A program made the position numbers and the translations under genes. DNA of 35,735 nt from positions 1 through 35,735 of the forward strand of contig CAJULR010000005.1 in NCBI GenBank assembly GCA_910587375.1, in the 5' to 3' direction. The notes below the pieces were generated by a model. That model had not been told where the DNA came from and searched no databases. It worked only from the letters and a program-made list of their open reading frames with translations. This document shows, one piece after another, positions 1-7,338 of the stretch. This stretch comes from Candidatus Gastranaerophilales bacterium (GTDB lineage Bacteria; Cyanobacteriota; Vampirovibrionia; Gastranaerophilales; Gastranaerophilaceae). Within the stretch, counting starts at the first letter, position 1, and the number at the start of each line of letters is the position of its first letter.

Positions 1-855
1 CTTGAAAATATCGAAACAAATCATGATAAAATTCAAAAACCGAATTTTGAAACCCGCATGGGAAGAGAATTTCTTGCGTTTTATTTAAAAACAAAGTTTA
101 AGCAGATAATAAATTGGGATAAAAAAACAGGTCAAAACCTTTTTATATCAATTAAAGACGATTTCATTGAAAGGTTTTTAAACAGGCTCATAAGCAAGCC
201 CAAAGATAGAATTTTAATCGGTATCACGGGCGAATCCGCCTCAGGAAAATCTACAATTTGCGAAGAAATTATAAAAACCACGCAAAGATTAAACCTCCCC
301 ATCACAATTTTAAGCGCAGACAACTATTTTAACGACATTTCAGCCCTTATTAAAAAATACGGAGATTTTGACAAGCTTAGAGATTCAGGCTATGACGTTG
401 ACGCACCTAAAAATTTTCAGCTTGATTTAATGGCAAAAAACCTTGAAGAATTAAAACAAGGGTGCAACATTTTAGCTCCGAAATACCTTGTAAACGGCAC
501 AGGAGTGAGTGTTCCCGGGGGCCTTTCCGTTAAAAGCAACAAAATTGTTGTGGTTGAGGGCATGGCAACAATGTTTGAACCTGTTAAAGACATTTTTGAC
601 ATTAAGATTTATGTTGAAATTGACAATAAAATAAGAAAAAAACGCTTTATTGGCCGCGCGGAAACAAGAAACCAAGACAAAGAAAATGCGCAAAGACATT
701 GGGAATACGCCCTTGAAGCGGGCAAAAAATATGTCCAGCCTGCAAAAAAAGAATGTGACATAATTGCAAGCGGCGAGTGCGATTTAGAATATTTTTCAAA
801 ACTTTTAGAATATATAAATCTCATCACAAACAGCTTTGAAGAGGCACAGGGTTAA
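1..855 (+). CDS. Uridine kinase/phosphoribulokinase-like P-loop kinase (5' end outside window)
   Basis: The reading frame is open from base 1. The first ATG is at 58, but it has no ribosome binding site and the frame upstream of it (bases 1-57) is uninterrupted, so the true start probably lies before the window. Counting from the ATG at 58, a Walker A loop GESASGKS lies at residues 58-65, and a hydrophobic strand KIVVVEG near residue 162 fits the second nucleotide-binding strand. This layout resembles the uridine kinase/phosphoribulokinase/pantothenate kinase superfamily, soluble enzymes that phosphorylate a small hydroxylated substrate with ATP. The substrate cannot be read from the sequence. 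About 50 or more residues precede the P-loop, longer than in a plain uridine kinase, so an extra N-terminal domain is possible. The gene converges on the next one, with a 30-base gap and no obvious terminator. Confidence 0.75.
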   Translation, partial: LENIETNHDKIQKPNFETRMGREFLAFYLKTKFKQIINWDKKTGQNLFISIKDDFIERFLNRLISKPKDRILIGITGESASGKSTICEEIIKTTQRLNLPITILSADNYFNDISALIKKYGDFDKLRDSGYDVDAPKNFQLDLMAKNLEELKQGCNILAPKYLVNGTGVSVPGGLSVKSNKIVVVEGMATMFEPVKDIFDIKIYVEIDNKIRKKRFIGRAETRNQDKENAQRHWEYALEAGKKYVQPAKKECDIIASGECDLEYFSKLLEYINLITNSFEEAQG

Positions 856-885
856 AAACGTCAAGGCGACATTAAAACAGATTGA

Positions 886-1410
886 TTACGCGCCAAAATA
901 TTCTTCAATGCTTTTAATTAAAGGTTTGATGTTTTGCTGAAGGGCGGGATAGTCAGAACTGTTGTCTATTTTATAGTTCCAGCCCATATAACCGTCAAGC
1001 GCAATTTCTGTTAAATCATTCTCATTTGTAATAATTCCGCGTGCCTTGCGCGCTTCAATTGAGGCTTCAACCCTTATCATATAAGCATTATTGGCCTTAA
1101 AAACATCAAGTTCGTGTTCAAGCCTTAAATCCGGGACAATAACATCGCCATCCATTTTTAAAATTTCATTAAGCCAAAAATCCGGGTCTTGGCGTCTTCC
1201 CCAGTCCCCAAGTTCAATTAAGGCGGTCCTGTATTTTCCTTTGTTTCCGTCAATTTCTTCATATGTGAGGCCGTTTTGCCTGCCATACATTATTTTAATA
1301 GCGTCGCCAATTCCCACTCTTTTAAAGGTTTTAAGCTCTTCCATTAAAAGCTTTGCTACAGTGTCTTTGCCTGAATATTGTTTTCCCGAAATTACGATTA
1401 ATCTTTTCAT
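886..1410 (-). CDS. P-loop nucleotide/phosphomevalonate kinase-like protein
   Basis: The 174-residue soluble protein opens with a P-loop, GKQYSGKDT, at residues 9-17. A conserved-looking block at about 60-79 includes GDWGRRQDPDFW, where the RRQDP segment could be part of a lid or acceptor site. The form (SGKD P-loop, short length, late hydrophobic VIVPDLR strand) resembles deoxynucleoside monophosphate kinases of the T4 type and the animal-type phosphomevalonate kinase family. I cannot decide the substrate. The ATG at 1410 has no Shine-Dalgarno sequence. A perfect TATAAT lies at 1422-1417, six bases before the ATG, which suggests a leaderless message. The gene is alone on this strand, facing the partial kinase gene. 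Confidence 0.7.
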   Translation of the reverse strand: MKRLIVISGKQYSGKDTVAKLLMEELKTFKRVGIGDAIKIMYGRQNGLTYEEIDGNKGKYRTALIELGDWGRRQDPDFWLNEILKMDGDVIVPDLRLEHELDVFKANNAYMIRVEASIEARKARGIITNENDLTEIALDGYMGWNYKIDNSSDYPALQQNIKPLIKSIEEYFGA

Positions 1411-1416
1411 AAACTC

Positions 1417-1422
1417 ATTATA
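1417..1422 (-). promoter_or_regulatory. -10 box giving a leaderless start for the P-loop kinase-like gene
   Basis: TATAAT reads on the minus strand, with six bases (GAGTTT) between it and the ATG at 1410. With usual sigma-70 spacing, transcription would begin at the A of the ATG. No convincing TTGACA-like -35 element was seen. Confidence 0.5.
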
Positions 1423-1561
1423 TAATAAAAAATCGGAACAAAATCATAATAAAAAATCCGCTTTTTTATAAATTTTGGCGGATTTAAAAAAAATAAACTT
1501 TCTCCATAAAGTCCAAGTAGCCGTTAAGCTATAATTTTTTTATTCAAATTTAATTTGAAAA

Positions 1562-1575
1562 GTTTCATTTGAAAC
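1562..1575. promoter_or_regulatory. Short dyad GTTTCA-TT-TGAAAC, possible operator
   Basis: Six-base arms are perfectly inverted around a two-base centre in an otherwise featureless AT-rich stretch. It could be a regulator site. Chance is a serious alternative at this size. Confidence 0.25.
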
Positions 1576-1619
1576 ACACGCTGTGCTTGATTTTCACTTA
1601 CATTTATATAAAAACATTT

Positions 1620-1651
1620 AGTATATACAAATTGCACAAATCGTATATACT
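1620..1651. promoter_or_regulatory. Perfect 9-bp inverted repeat, possible operator
   Basis: AGTATATAC at 1620-1628 is the exact reverse complement of GTATATACT at 1643-1651, with a 14-base spacer. The arm centres are 23 bases apart, about two helical turns, which suits a dimeric regulator bound to one face of the DNA. A transcribed hairpin is the alternative, though the arms are AT-rich and no T-run follows. The site lies about 125-155 bases upstream of the coiled-coil gene. Confidence 0.4.
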
Positions 1652-1713
1652 GTTACAAAACTTAATATTTTGAAAGAAAAAAGGCAATTTTTTAAAACAG
1701 AAATTTTTTATCA

Positions 1714-1734
1714 TGGTGTAGAGATTAAACACCA
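1714..1734 (+). promoter_or_regulatory. Leader hairpin upstream of the coiled-coil gene
   Basis: TGGTGT (1714-1719) pairs with ACACCA (1729-1734) across a nine-base loop, about 25 bases before the ribosome binding site at 1761-1765. It is GC-richer than its surroundings and lacks a T-run, so it is more likely a stability or translation element than a terminator. Confidence 0.35.
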
Positions 1735-1774
1735 CACGAGAGATTACAAAAACAAACTTTAGGAGAGTACACTT

Positions 1775-2260
1775 ATGGGCTGGGTAACATTATCGCTCAG
1801 GAAAATGACATTGAAACAGAGGATATCAAACCTTGAATATCGTCTAGTTCAAATCAGCCAAGAGCAACAAACTTTATCAAACCAATCTTCATATGCTCAA
1901 AGATACTTGGGGATGATGCAAAACCAAAGCACTTCTCAACTTGATGTTTCAAGATTAAACTACCTAAAGCAAGCAAGAAGCAGTTTCTCCGGTGACAGCT
2001 CTGATTATCAGGGGCAGTTAAATCTCCAATCAGCATTAGATGAAATAAATTTAAATTACAGCTTTGAAAAAATGAATATGGAATCTGTCTTCCAAGCACA
2101 AGAAGACAGCATGCTCCAGGAAATAAACAGAAAACAACAACAACTTGAGCTTGAACAAGAACAAATGCAGACACAGCTTTCTGCAGCAAGAGCCGAACTT
2201 GAAACAATGTCAGAGGCAATGGATCAAGACATTAAAAATGGCGCAATCAAGCTTGTATAA
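1775..2260 (+). CDS. Orphan coiled-coil protein
   Basis: The 161-residue protein has no signal peptide or membrane segment and is rich in Gln, Glu, Ser and Leu. Heptad-like coiled-coil character is strong at about residues 12-35 and again at about 100-150. It ends in a short basic/hydrophobic tail, NGAIKLV. The N-terminus MGWVTLSLRK is amphipathic. A good ribosome binding site, AGGAG, lies nine bases before the ATG. It is a single-gene unit with a long leader and a strong terminator at 2314-2360, which suggests substantial and separately controlled expression. I do not recognise the family. The form is compatible with a structural or chaperone-like role, as in secretion or filament accessory proteins, but nothing proves it. 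Confidence 0.75.
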   Translation: MGWVTLSLRKMTLKQRISNLEYRLVQISQEQQTLSNQSSYAQRYLGMMQNQSTSQLDVSRLNYLKQARSSFSGDSSDYQGQLNLQSALDEINLNYSFEKMNMESVFQAQEDSMLQEINRKQQQLELEQEQMQTQLSAARAELETMSEAMDQDIKNGAIKLV

Positions 2261-2313
2261 GAATTAATTAAAAGTTAATTAATAAAAGGATAGGGAAAAA
2301 GGTTTAAATAGGT

Positions 2314-2360
2314 ATGCCCAAATATAGAGCTTTGGCTTTATTTTGGGCATTTTATTTTTT
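2314..2360 (+). terminator. Intrinsic terminator of the coiled-coil gene
   Basis: ATGCCCAAA (2314-2322) pairs perfectly with TTTGGGCAT (2342-2350). An inner AGC/GCT pairing extends the stem, and a T-rich tail (TTTATTTTTT) follows at 2351-2360. It lies about 55 bases after the stop codon at 2260. Confidence 0.85.
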
Positions 2361-2406
2361 TATGCGGCCTTGTATAAAATTTTATTTCAGCACGGTTTGT
2401 TTAAAG

Positions 2407-2412
2407 TATAAT
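2407..2412 (+). promoter_or_regulatory. -10 box giving a leaderless start for the flavin oxidase gene
   Basis: A perfect TATAAT ends seven bases before the ATG at 2420, so the expected transcription start is at 2419-2420. There is no Shine-Dalgarno sequence. A clear -35 element is not visible. Confidence 0.5.
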
Positions 2413-2419
2413 AATCTTT

Positions 2420-3790
2420 ATGCAAAAACTTATAAGTGAAATTAAAAAATTAAATATAAAAACCCTTGATAAAAAAGAAGATATTTACCCTTATGCCTTT
2501 GACACGGCACCATTAAAGGATAAAATTACCCCTCCTTTGTGCGTTTGTTTTCCAAAGAGCATAGAAGATGTTCAAAAGCTTGTAAATTTTGCGCGTGAAA
2601 ACGGATTAAATATCGTTCCAAGGGGCGCTGCAACTTGTCATACGTCTGGTTGCAAGCCAAATGAAAAAAGTATTGTTTTGCATATGTCCCTTATGGATAA
2701 AATAATTGACATAAACAAAGAAGATTTAACAATTAAGGTTCAGCCTTACGTTACAATTAAAAAAATTCAGGAAGAAACAGCAAAGCTTGGGCTCTTTTTT
2801 CCGCCAGACCCTTCAAACCTTGCCGTATCCACCGCAGGAGGCGCCGTTGCGCTTTCTTCAGGCGGCCCAAGAACCTTTAAATATGGCACAACAAAGGATT
2901 ACGTTATAAATTTGAAAGTTGTTTTAGCAACAGGGGAAATTTTAGAAACAGGCTCAAACGTTGCAAAAAATGTCACAGGATATAATTTAACCCAGCTTTT
3001 TGTGGGCTCTGAGGGCACACTTGGGGTTGTATGCGAAATCACATTTAAATTAATTCCTGCGCCCGAAAAAAGGCTTGTAACCCTTTGCTACTTCGACACA
3101 TTAAAAGAAGCAGCACAAGGCGTAAACAATGTTATAAACGCACTAATTGTGCCATCAACGCTTGATTTATTGGATAAAAATACACTTACGACAATTGAAA
3201 AATATAACCCCACAGGGCTTTTGTGTGACAAAGAAGCGGCGCTTTTAATTGAAATAGACGGCTCTGACGCCAAAATAAAAGAGGACAACGAAAAGCTTTA
3301 TGCTGTGCTTCAAAAATCAAATGCCACAAAAATAATTCAGAGCGAAAACGAAGAAGAAAACGAGAAAATCTGGAAAGCAAGGCGTTCTTCTTATGCAGCA
3401 GTGACAAAGCTTAAACCAAACGTTGCAACAGAAGATGTGGTCGTAAACAGAAGCAAAATCGTGCCTTTGATTGAAGGAATTCAAGGAATTTGCAAAAAAT
3501 ACAATTTAACTGTCTGTATTATGGGCCATGCCGGGGATGGCAACATTCACCCAAACTTTGCACTTGATTTATCTGACAAAGACGAAATGGAGCGTTTTGA
3601 AAAAGCAAAAGAAGAGCTTTTCAGGCTGGCTGTAAACCTTGGAGGGAGCCTTTCAGGGGAACATGGGATAGGAAGCGAGAAAAAACCTTATCTTGAATTT
3701 GCCCTAAAGCCCGAGGCGATAAAATATATGGAGCTTATTAAAAAGCTTTTTGACCCGGATAATATTATGAATCCAAATAAGATGTTTTAA
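2420..3790 (+). CDS. FAD-linked oxidase, GlcD/D-lactate dehydrogenase type
   Basis: The 456-residue length is normal for GlcD and related FAD-dependent 2-hydroxyacid dehydrogenases (VAO/PCMH fold). The FAD-binding half spans about residues 35-215, with PPDPSNLAVSTAGG, GPRTFKYGTTKDYV and GSEGTLGVV. The C-terminal substrate and cap half carries the hallmarks GHAGDGNIHPNF and SGEHGIGSEKK. Members oxidise glycolate, D-lactate or similar hydroxyacids and pass electrons to quinone or a partner Fe-S subunit. No GlcE/GlcF partner is nearby, so single-subunit D-lactate or 2-hydroxyacid dehydrogenase activity is as likely as glycolate oxidase. The start is an ATG without a Shine-Dalgarno sequence behind a -10 box. 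A MATE exporter follows after 13 bases and is probably co-transcribed. Confidence 0.88.
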   Translation: MQKLISEIKKLNIKTLDKKEDIYPYAFDTAPLKDKITPPLCVCFPKSIEDVQKLVNFARENGLNIVPRGAATCHTSGCKPNEKSIVLHMSLMDKIIDINKEDLTIKVQPYVTIKKIQEETAKLGLFFPPDPSNLAVSTAGGAVALSSGGPRTFKYGTTKDYVINLKVVLATGEILETGSNVAKNVTGYNLTQLFVGSEGTLGVVCEITFKLIPAPEKRLVTLCYFDTLKEAAQGVNNVINALIVPSTLDLLDKNTLTTIEKYNPTGLLCDKEAALLIEIDGSDAKIKEDNEKLYAVLQKSNATKIIQSENEEENEKIWKARRSSYAAVTKLKPNVATEDVVVNRSKIVPLIEGIQGICKKYNLTVCIMGHAGDGNIHPNFALDLSDKDEMERFEKAKEELFRLAVNLGGSLSGEHGIGSEKKPYLEFALKPEAIKYMELIKKLFDPDNIMNPNKMF

Positions 3791-3803
3791 AATGGTATAA
3801 AAA

Positions 3804-5141
3804 ATGAGCGCAAATATATTAAGCAAAATAAAAGAATATAAAAACTACGCAAAACAGCTTATTGAACTTTCAATTCCTATAATACTTGGAAATGTAGGGA
3901 ATATGCTAATAAACGTGGGCGATGTAATTGTTGCGGGGCGCCACAGCACAACAACCCTTGCTGCAATAAGCGTGGCTTCTGCAATTTTTATGACCTTTTT
4001 AATAGCAGGAATTGGCTTTATGGCAAGCATTTCCCCTGTTGTGTCAAACCTTCGGGGCCAGAGAATTCCCTCTAAAAACCTGTTTCGTGTTACAACCGTA
4101 TATTCTCTTTTAATCGGGCTAATTTTTTGTGTTCTAATTTGGCTTATAATCCCAACAGTTCCTTATATGGGCCTTGCGGAAAACCTTTCTTATTATGTTG
4201 TAGAATATCTCCAAATTTCAAGCTGGGGAACATTTGCGGGGCTTTTATTTGTTGCCTTTAAAGAATTTTTACAGGCTTATGAAATTGTTGTTTTCCCAAA
4301 TTTAATCGTCGTTGCGGCAATTTTTCTAAACGTGTTTTTAAACATTGTCTTTGTTTTTGGATATTTTGGTTTTCCGGAACTTGGGGTTAAGGGCCTTGCA
4401 ATTGCAAGCCTTATTGTGCGCTGGCTTATGGCATTAATCCTTTTTGTTTATTGTCTGCCGTTTTTAAGAGGAAAAGCAAAGAAATATAAAAGCTATATTA
4501 AGGATTTAATTAAAACAGGCTGGCCGATTTCCCTTGCAATGTTTTTTGAATTTTTAGGGTTTAATATTACGGCAGTTTTGGTTGGAAAATTTTCTTCCGT
4601 TTACGCTGCCTGCCACAATATTATCGTTACAATGACAGGGGCAACTTATATGGTGCCTTTATCAATTTCAAATGCGGCAGCAATTAAGGTTGGCTTTGCA
4701 AACGGGGAAAAGAATTTGCAAAATATTAAAAGATACACACTTACAGGATACATCTTAATAATCGGCTATATGTTATCAAACATGGTGCTATACAGTGTTT
4801 TTCCAAACCAGCTTTTAAACATTTTTACAAAGGACCCTGTGGTTGTTGCGACCTGTCTTCCTGTTTTTAGCATTGTGCTCTGCTTTTTGTTGTTTGATGG
4901 CATGCAATGCGCCTGCGCAGGCGCGCTTAAAGGGCTTAAGGAAACCAAGCCCATTATGTGGACAATGGCTTTTGCCTATCCTTTTGTGAGCATTCCAATA
5001 GGATGCCTTTTAGCGTTTAAATACAATATCGTCCTTAATGGCTTTTGGATAGGGCTTGCATGCGGCATTTTTGTCGCCTGTGTCATTTCAAACACAATTT
5101 TAATCAGGAAAATTAAAAAGCTTGCAAAAGTTTACTCTTAA
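3804..5141 (+). CDS. MATE family cation-coupled efflux transporter
   Basis: The 445-residue integral membrane protein has about twelve hydrophobic segments and few charges outside the loops. The opening fits the MATE fold: IELSIPIILGNVGNMLINVGD, then the VIVAGRHS and FMASISPVVSNLRGQ blocks, repeated in the second half as TGWPISLAMFFEFLGFN. Family members export cationic drugs or metabolites using Na+ or H+. The gene follows the flavin oxidase by 13 bases with no Shine-Dalgarno sequence, so translation may be coupled to it. A TAAAAT at 3788-3793 overlaps the preceding stop and could give a very short leader of its own. Substrate is unknown. It converges with thiE with a gap of 15 bases. Confidence 0.9.
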   Translation: MSANILSKIKEYKNYAKQLIELSIPIILGNVGNMLINVGDVIVAGRHSTTTLAAISVASAIFMTFLIAGIGFMASISPVVSNLRGQRIPSKNLFRVTTVYSLLIGLIFCVLIWLIIPTVPYMGLAENLSYYVVEYLQISSWGTFAGLLFVAFKEFLQAYEIVVFPNLIVVAAIFLNVFLNIVFVFGYFGFPELGVKGLAIASLIVRWLMALILFVYCLPFLRGKAKKYKSYIKDLIKTGWPISLAMFFEFLGFNITAVLVGKFSSVYAACHNIIVTMTGATYMVPLSISNAAAIKVGFANGEKNLQNIKRYTLTGYILIIGYMLSNMVLYSVFPNQLLNIFTKDPVVVATCLPVFSIVLCFLLFDGMQCACAGALKGLKETKPIMWTMAFAYPFVSIPIGCLLAFKYNIVLNGFWIGLACGIFVACVISNTILIRKIKKLAKVYS

Positions 5142-5156
5142 GCTTTGGTTATAAAT

Positions 5157-6185
5157 TTAGGCTTGAAGTTTACTTTTAAAAACTTCAATGTTTTCTATAG
5201 GATTTTCACTGTTCATAATTGCACGAACAACCGCAACCCTTGTGGCACCAGCCTTTGTAACTTCATCAATATTATCGGGCTCAATTGAACCAATTGCAAA
5301 AAAGGGAATATTGACATTTTCGCTTGCCCATTTTACATATTCTAAGCCCACAGGAATTCGCCCCGGTTTAGTTGGCGTTTTAAAAACAGGCCCAACCCCG
5401 ATATAATCCGCGCCGTCTGCCATAGCGCGCAGCGCGTCATCTGGGCAATGGGTTGAAATCCCGATTATTGCTTCTTCTCCTAAAAATTCTCTTGCGGCCT
5501 TATATGAAATATCATCCTGGCCCAAATGAACACCGTCAGCTTTTACAATTTGTGCAATGTCAATTCTGTCATTTACGATAAAAAGCGCGTTAAATGCAGA
5601 AACAAGCTCTCTTATTCTTTTACCTAGTTCTACAATTTCTTTTGCAGGGCGGTTTTTCTCACGAAGCTGAATAATATCCACGCCGCTTTTTAGAGCAAGA
5701 GCAACTCTGTCTAAAAATTCATCATCTGAATTAAATTTATCAGAATTTGTCACAAGATAGAGCCTTCTTTTTTCAAGCAGATATTTCTTAATATTCATCT
5801 TCAACCTCTCAAACATTTCTTTTTCAAGCGTATAGCTTTCATACCTTGGGGCTTCGGGCAAATTTCCGTATTCGCTTAACATTCTTAAAGCCTGTTGAAG
5901 CCTTTTTATGTTAGATTTAAAAACATTTTCAATTGTTGTGTTTCTATTTTCTTTTGTTGGGTTTAAAATGTCCGTCCCCACATCGTTTAAGGTGTCACGC
6001 GATTTTAAAAATTCTAAATATTCCCCGTCAAAAAAAGTGCAGACAAAATGGCGCATATTTTTCAATTTTTCGCTCATTTTTTCATCGTTTAAATAAAATC
6101 TTGCAATTTCTTCCAAAGCGCGAAGGGCTTCTGTTGCACGGTTTATATTAGCGTCAATTATTCTCTTCAAGTTTTTATGCCCCAA
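5157..6185 (-). CDS. thiE: Thiamine phosphate synthase with N-terminal extension domain
   Basis: The enzyme joins hydroxymethylpyrimidine diphosphate and thiazole phosphate to make thiamine phosphate. The C-terminal TIM-barrel part, about residues 140-335, has RRLYLVTNS, IIQLREKN, FIVNDRIDIA, DGVHLGQDD, IGISTH, YIGVGPVFKT and FFAIGSI, all expected ThiE blocks. The first ~125 residues, opening LKRIIDANINRATEALR, form a helical domain that I know from cyanobacterial ThiE (the ThiD2-type extension). At 342 residues it is far longer than a plain ThiE of about 210. The listed start is TTG at 6185. A second TTG at 6170, preceded by GGGG, is also possible and fits the family's N-terminus. A perfect TATAAT lies at 6205-6200. 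It is transcribed away from the sigma gene. Confidence 0.92.
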   Translation of the reverse strand: MGHKNLKRIIDANINRATEALRALEEIARFYLNDEKMSEKLKNMRHFVCTFFDGEYLEFLKSRDTLNDVGTDILNPTKENRNTTIENVFKSNIKRLQQALRMLSEYGNLPEAPRYESYTLEKEMFERLKMNIKKYLLEKRRLYLVTNSDKFNSDDEFLDRVALALKSGVDIIQLREKNRPAKEIVELGKRIRELVSAFNALFIVNDRIDIAQIVKADGVHLGQDDISYKAAREFLGEEAIIGISTHCPDDALRAMADGADYIGVGPVFKTPTKPGRIPVGLEYVKWASENVNIPFFAIGSIEPDNIDEVTKAGATRVAVVRAIMNSENPIENIEVFKSKLQA

Positions 6186-6199
6186 AAACTACCAAAGTG

Positions 6200-6205
6200 A
6201 TTATA
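6200..6205 (-). promoter_or_regulatory. -10 box of thiE
   Basis: TATAAT reads on the minus strand. The expected transcription start near 6193 gives a leader of 8 or 23 bases, depending on which TTG codon is used. No thiamine-riboswitch-sized leader can fit between this promoter and the coding region. Confidence 0.45.
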
Positions 6206-6253
6206 TAACAAAGAACGTGGATAATTAAGCAAAAATTGTTTATTTATAAGTCT

Positions 6254-6838
6254 ATGAAATTGAAATTCAAAAACAATTCAACCGAAGAGCTCATAGAAAA
6301 GGCGCAAAATGATGATTTTGAGGCGCTTGAAGAGCTTGTTCGGCGGGAAGAGAAGAATATCTACGCCACACTTTACTATTTAAACGCAAGGTGTGACGAC
6401 ATTTCAGATTTAACTCAGGAAATTTTATTTAAGGTTGCAAAAAATATTAAAAAACTTAAAAACCCAAAAACCTTCAAAGCCTGGCTAAATCAAATAACGG
6501 TACGACAGTTTTATGATTCTTTAAGAAAAAGCCGAAAAGTTCCGATAAAAATTGCGATTGAAGCAGAATGCGAAGAAAAAAGACAAGAATTTGAAATTCC
6601 CGACAATTCCACATGTCCGCAAAACTGTGTTTTAAACGATGAATTAGACCTTGTAATTAAAAAATCAATCGATAAATTAAAAGAGCCCTTTAAAATGGCA
6701 ATAGTTATGCGCGAAATTCAGGGCTTAAGCTATGATGAAATTGCCCGTGCCACAAATTCAAGCATTGGAACGGTAAAATCCCGCATTGCAAGAGCAAGGT
6801 GCAAATTGCAGGAATACATAAAACCTTATATGTGCTGA
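6254..6838 (+). CDS. ECF-type RNA polymerase sigma factor
   Basis: The 194-residue protein has the two-domain form of group 4 sigma factors. Region 2 lies at about residues 10-90: it includes DDISDLTQEILFKVAKN for core binding and an FKAWLNQITVRQFYDSLRK helix for -10 recognition. Region 4 lies at about 130-190, with REIQGLSYDEIARA and SSIGTVKSRIARARCKL, the helix-turn-helix that reads the -35 element. The ATG at 6254 is preferred to an in-frame TTG at 6236, although neither has a Shine-Dalgarno sequence. The anti-sigma gene follows 19 bases downstream, so the pair is likely one operon. The regulon cannot be inferred. Confidence 0.9.
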   Translation: MKLKFKNNSTEELIEKAQNDDFEALEELVRREEKNIYATLYYLNARCDDISDLTQEILFKVAKNIKKLKNPKTFKAWLNQITVRQFYDSLRKSRKVPIKIAIEAECEEKRQEFEIPDNSTCPQNCVLNDELDLVIKKSIDKLKEPFKMAIVMREIQGLSYDEIARATNSSIGTVKSRIARARCKLQEYIKPYMC

Positions 6839-6857
6839 TTTAATAAAGGATTTTAAA

Positions 6858-7337
6858 ATGTTAAAAGGAAATTTAACCTGCACCATAATCTCTAAACTTT
6901 TGACCCATTACGTTGAAGACAACCTTGACGATAAATGTAAAAATATGGTTTCAATTCACCTTAGAAACTGCCCGATGTGTATGGAAAAATACACCGTTGT
7001 AAAAAAACTTTTTATGGAGGCAGAGAAAAAAAGAAAACTCATTAAAGAAAAAGAAAAAATGCAGGAAGAAATTTCTGCCTATTTAGACGGTGAAATGTCA
7101 GAACAGGAGATTGCAGACTTTGAACAAAAACTGTCCAAAAAAGAAGGATACGAAGACGCCCTAATTCAAACAATGAACCTTAAAAAAACTTTGAACAATT
7201 CTTTTTACAAAACAAAATACAATCTAAAAACAGATATAGCGGCAAAAACAATGCAGCAATTAAAAAATTCAAGAGGAATAATTTACGGGGTGGTAAATTT
7301 AATCCGCTGGTTTTTTAAAAAAAGCAGGGAAGAATAA
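6858..7337 (+). CDS. Zinc-finger anti-sigma factor
   Basis: The 159-residue protein has the anti-sigma zinc-binding motif His34-x3-Cys38-x2-Cys41 (HLRNCPMC) inside a helical N-terminal domain that would clamp the partner sigma factor. A highly charged linker follows, and at about residues 70-95 there is a second segment, ISAYLDGEMSEQEIADFE, resembling the opening of another anti-sigma domain without its metal ligands. No convincing membrane span is present; the hydrophobic IIYGVVNLIRWFF near 141-153 is short. A soluble, possibly redox-responsive anti-sigma factor is therefore more likely than a membrane one. A ribosome binding site AAAGGA precedes the ATG. It ends one base from the convergent repeat-protein gene. 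Confidence 0.8.
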   Translation: MLKGNLTCTIISKLLTHYVEDNLDDKCKNMVSIHLRNCPMCMEKYTVVKKLFMEAEKKRKLIKEKEKMQEEISAYLDGEMSEQEIADFEQKLSKKEGYEDALIQTMNLKKTLNNSFYKTKYNLKTDIAAKTMQQLKNSRGIIYGVVNLIRWFFKKSREE

Positions 7338-7338
7338 A

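Larger units (their letters stand above)
1411..1774. other. Longest intergenic region, with dyads and an mRNA leader
   Basis: This 364-base stretch contains no gene that I can support. From left to right it holds the leaderless promoter of the minus-strand kinase gene, a short dyad GTTTCA-TT-TGAAAC at 1562-1575, a longer dyad AGTATATAC/GTATATACT at 1620-1651, and a leader hairpin at 1714-1734 before the ribosome binding site of the coiled-coil gene at 1775. It is strongly AT-rich. I could not place a convincing -35/-10 pair for the coiled-coil gene. Confidence 0.6.

Noticed and set aside
1091..1471. 126-codon plus-strand frame opposite the P-loop kinase-like gene
   Set aside because: The opposite strand encodes a clear P-loop protein. 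This frame is Ser-rich and has no domain or start signal.
6186..6253. Thiamine pyrophosphate riboswitch before thiE
   Set aside because: The divergent intergenic region is only 68 bases and the predicted leader is under 25 bases, too short for a THI element.
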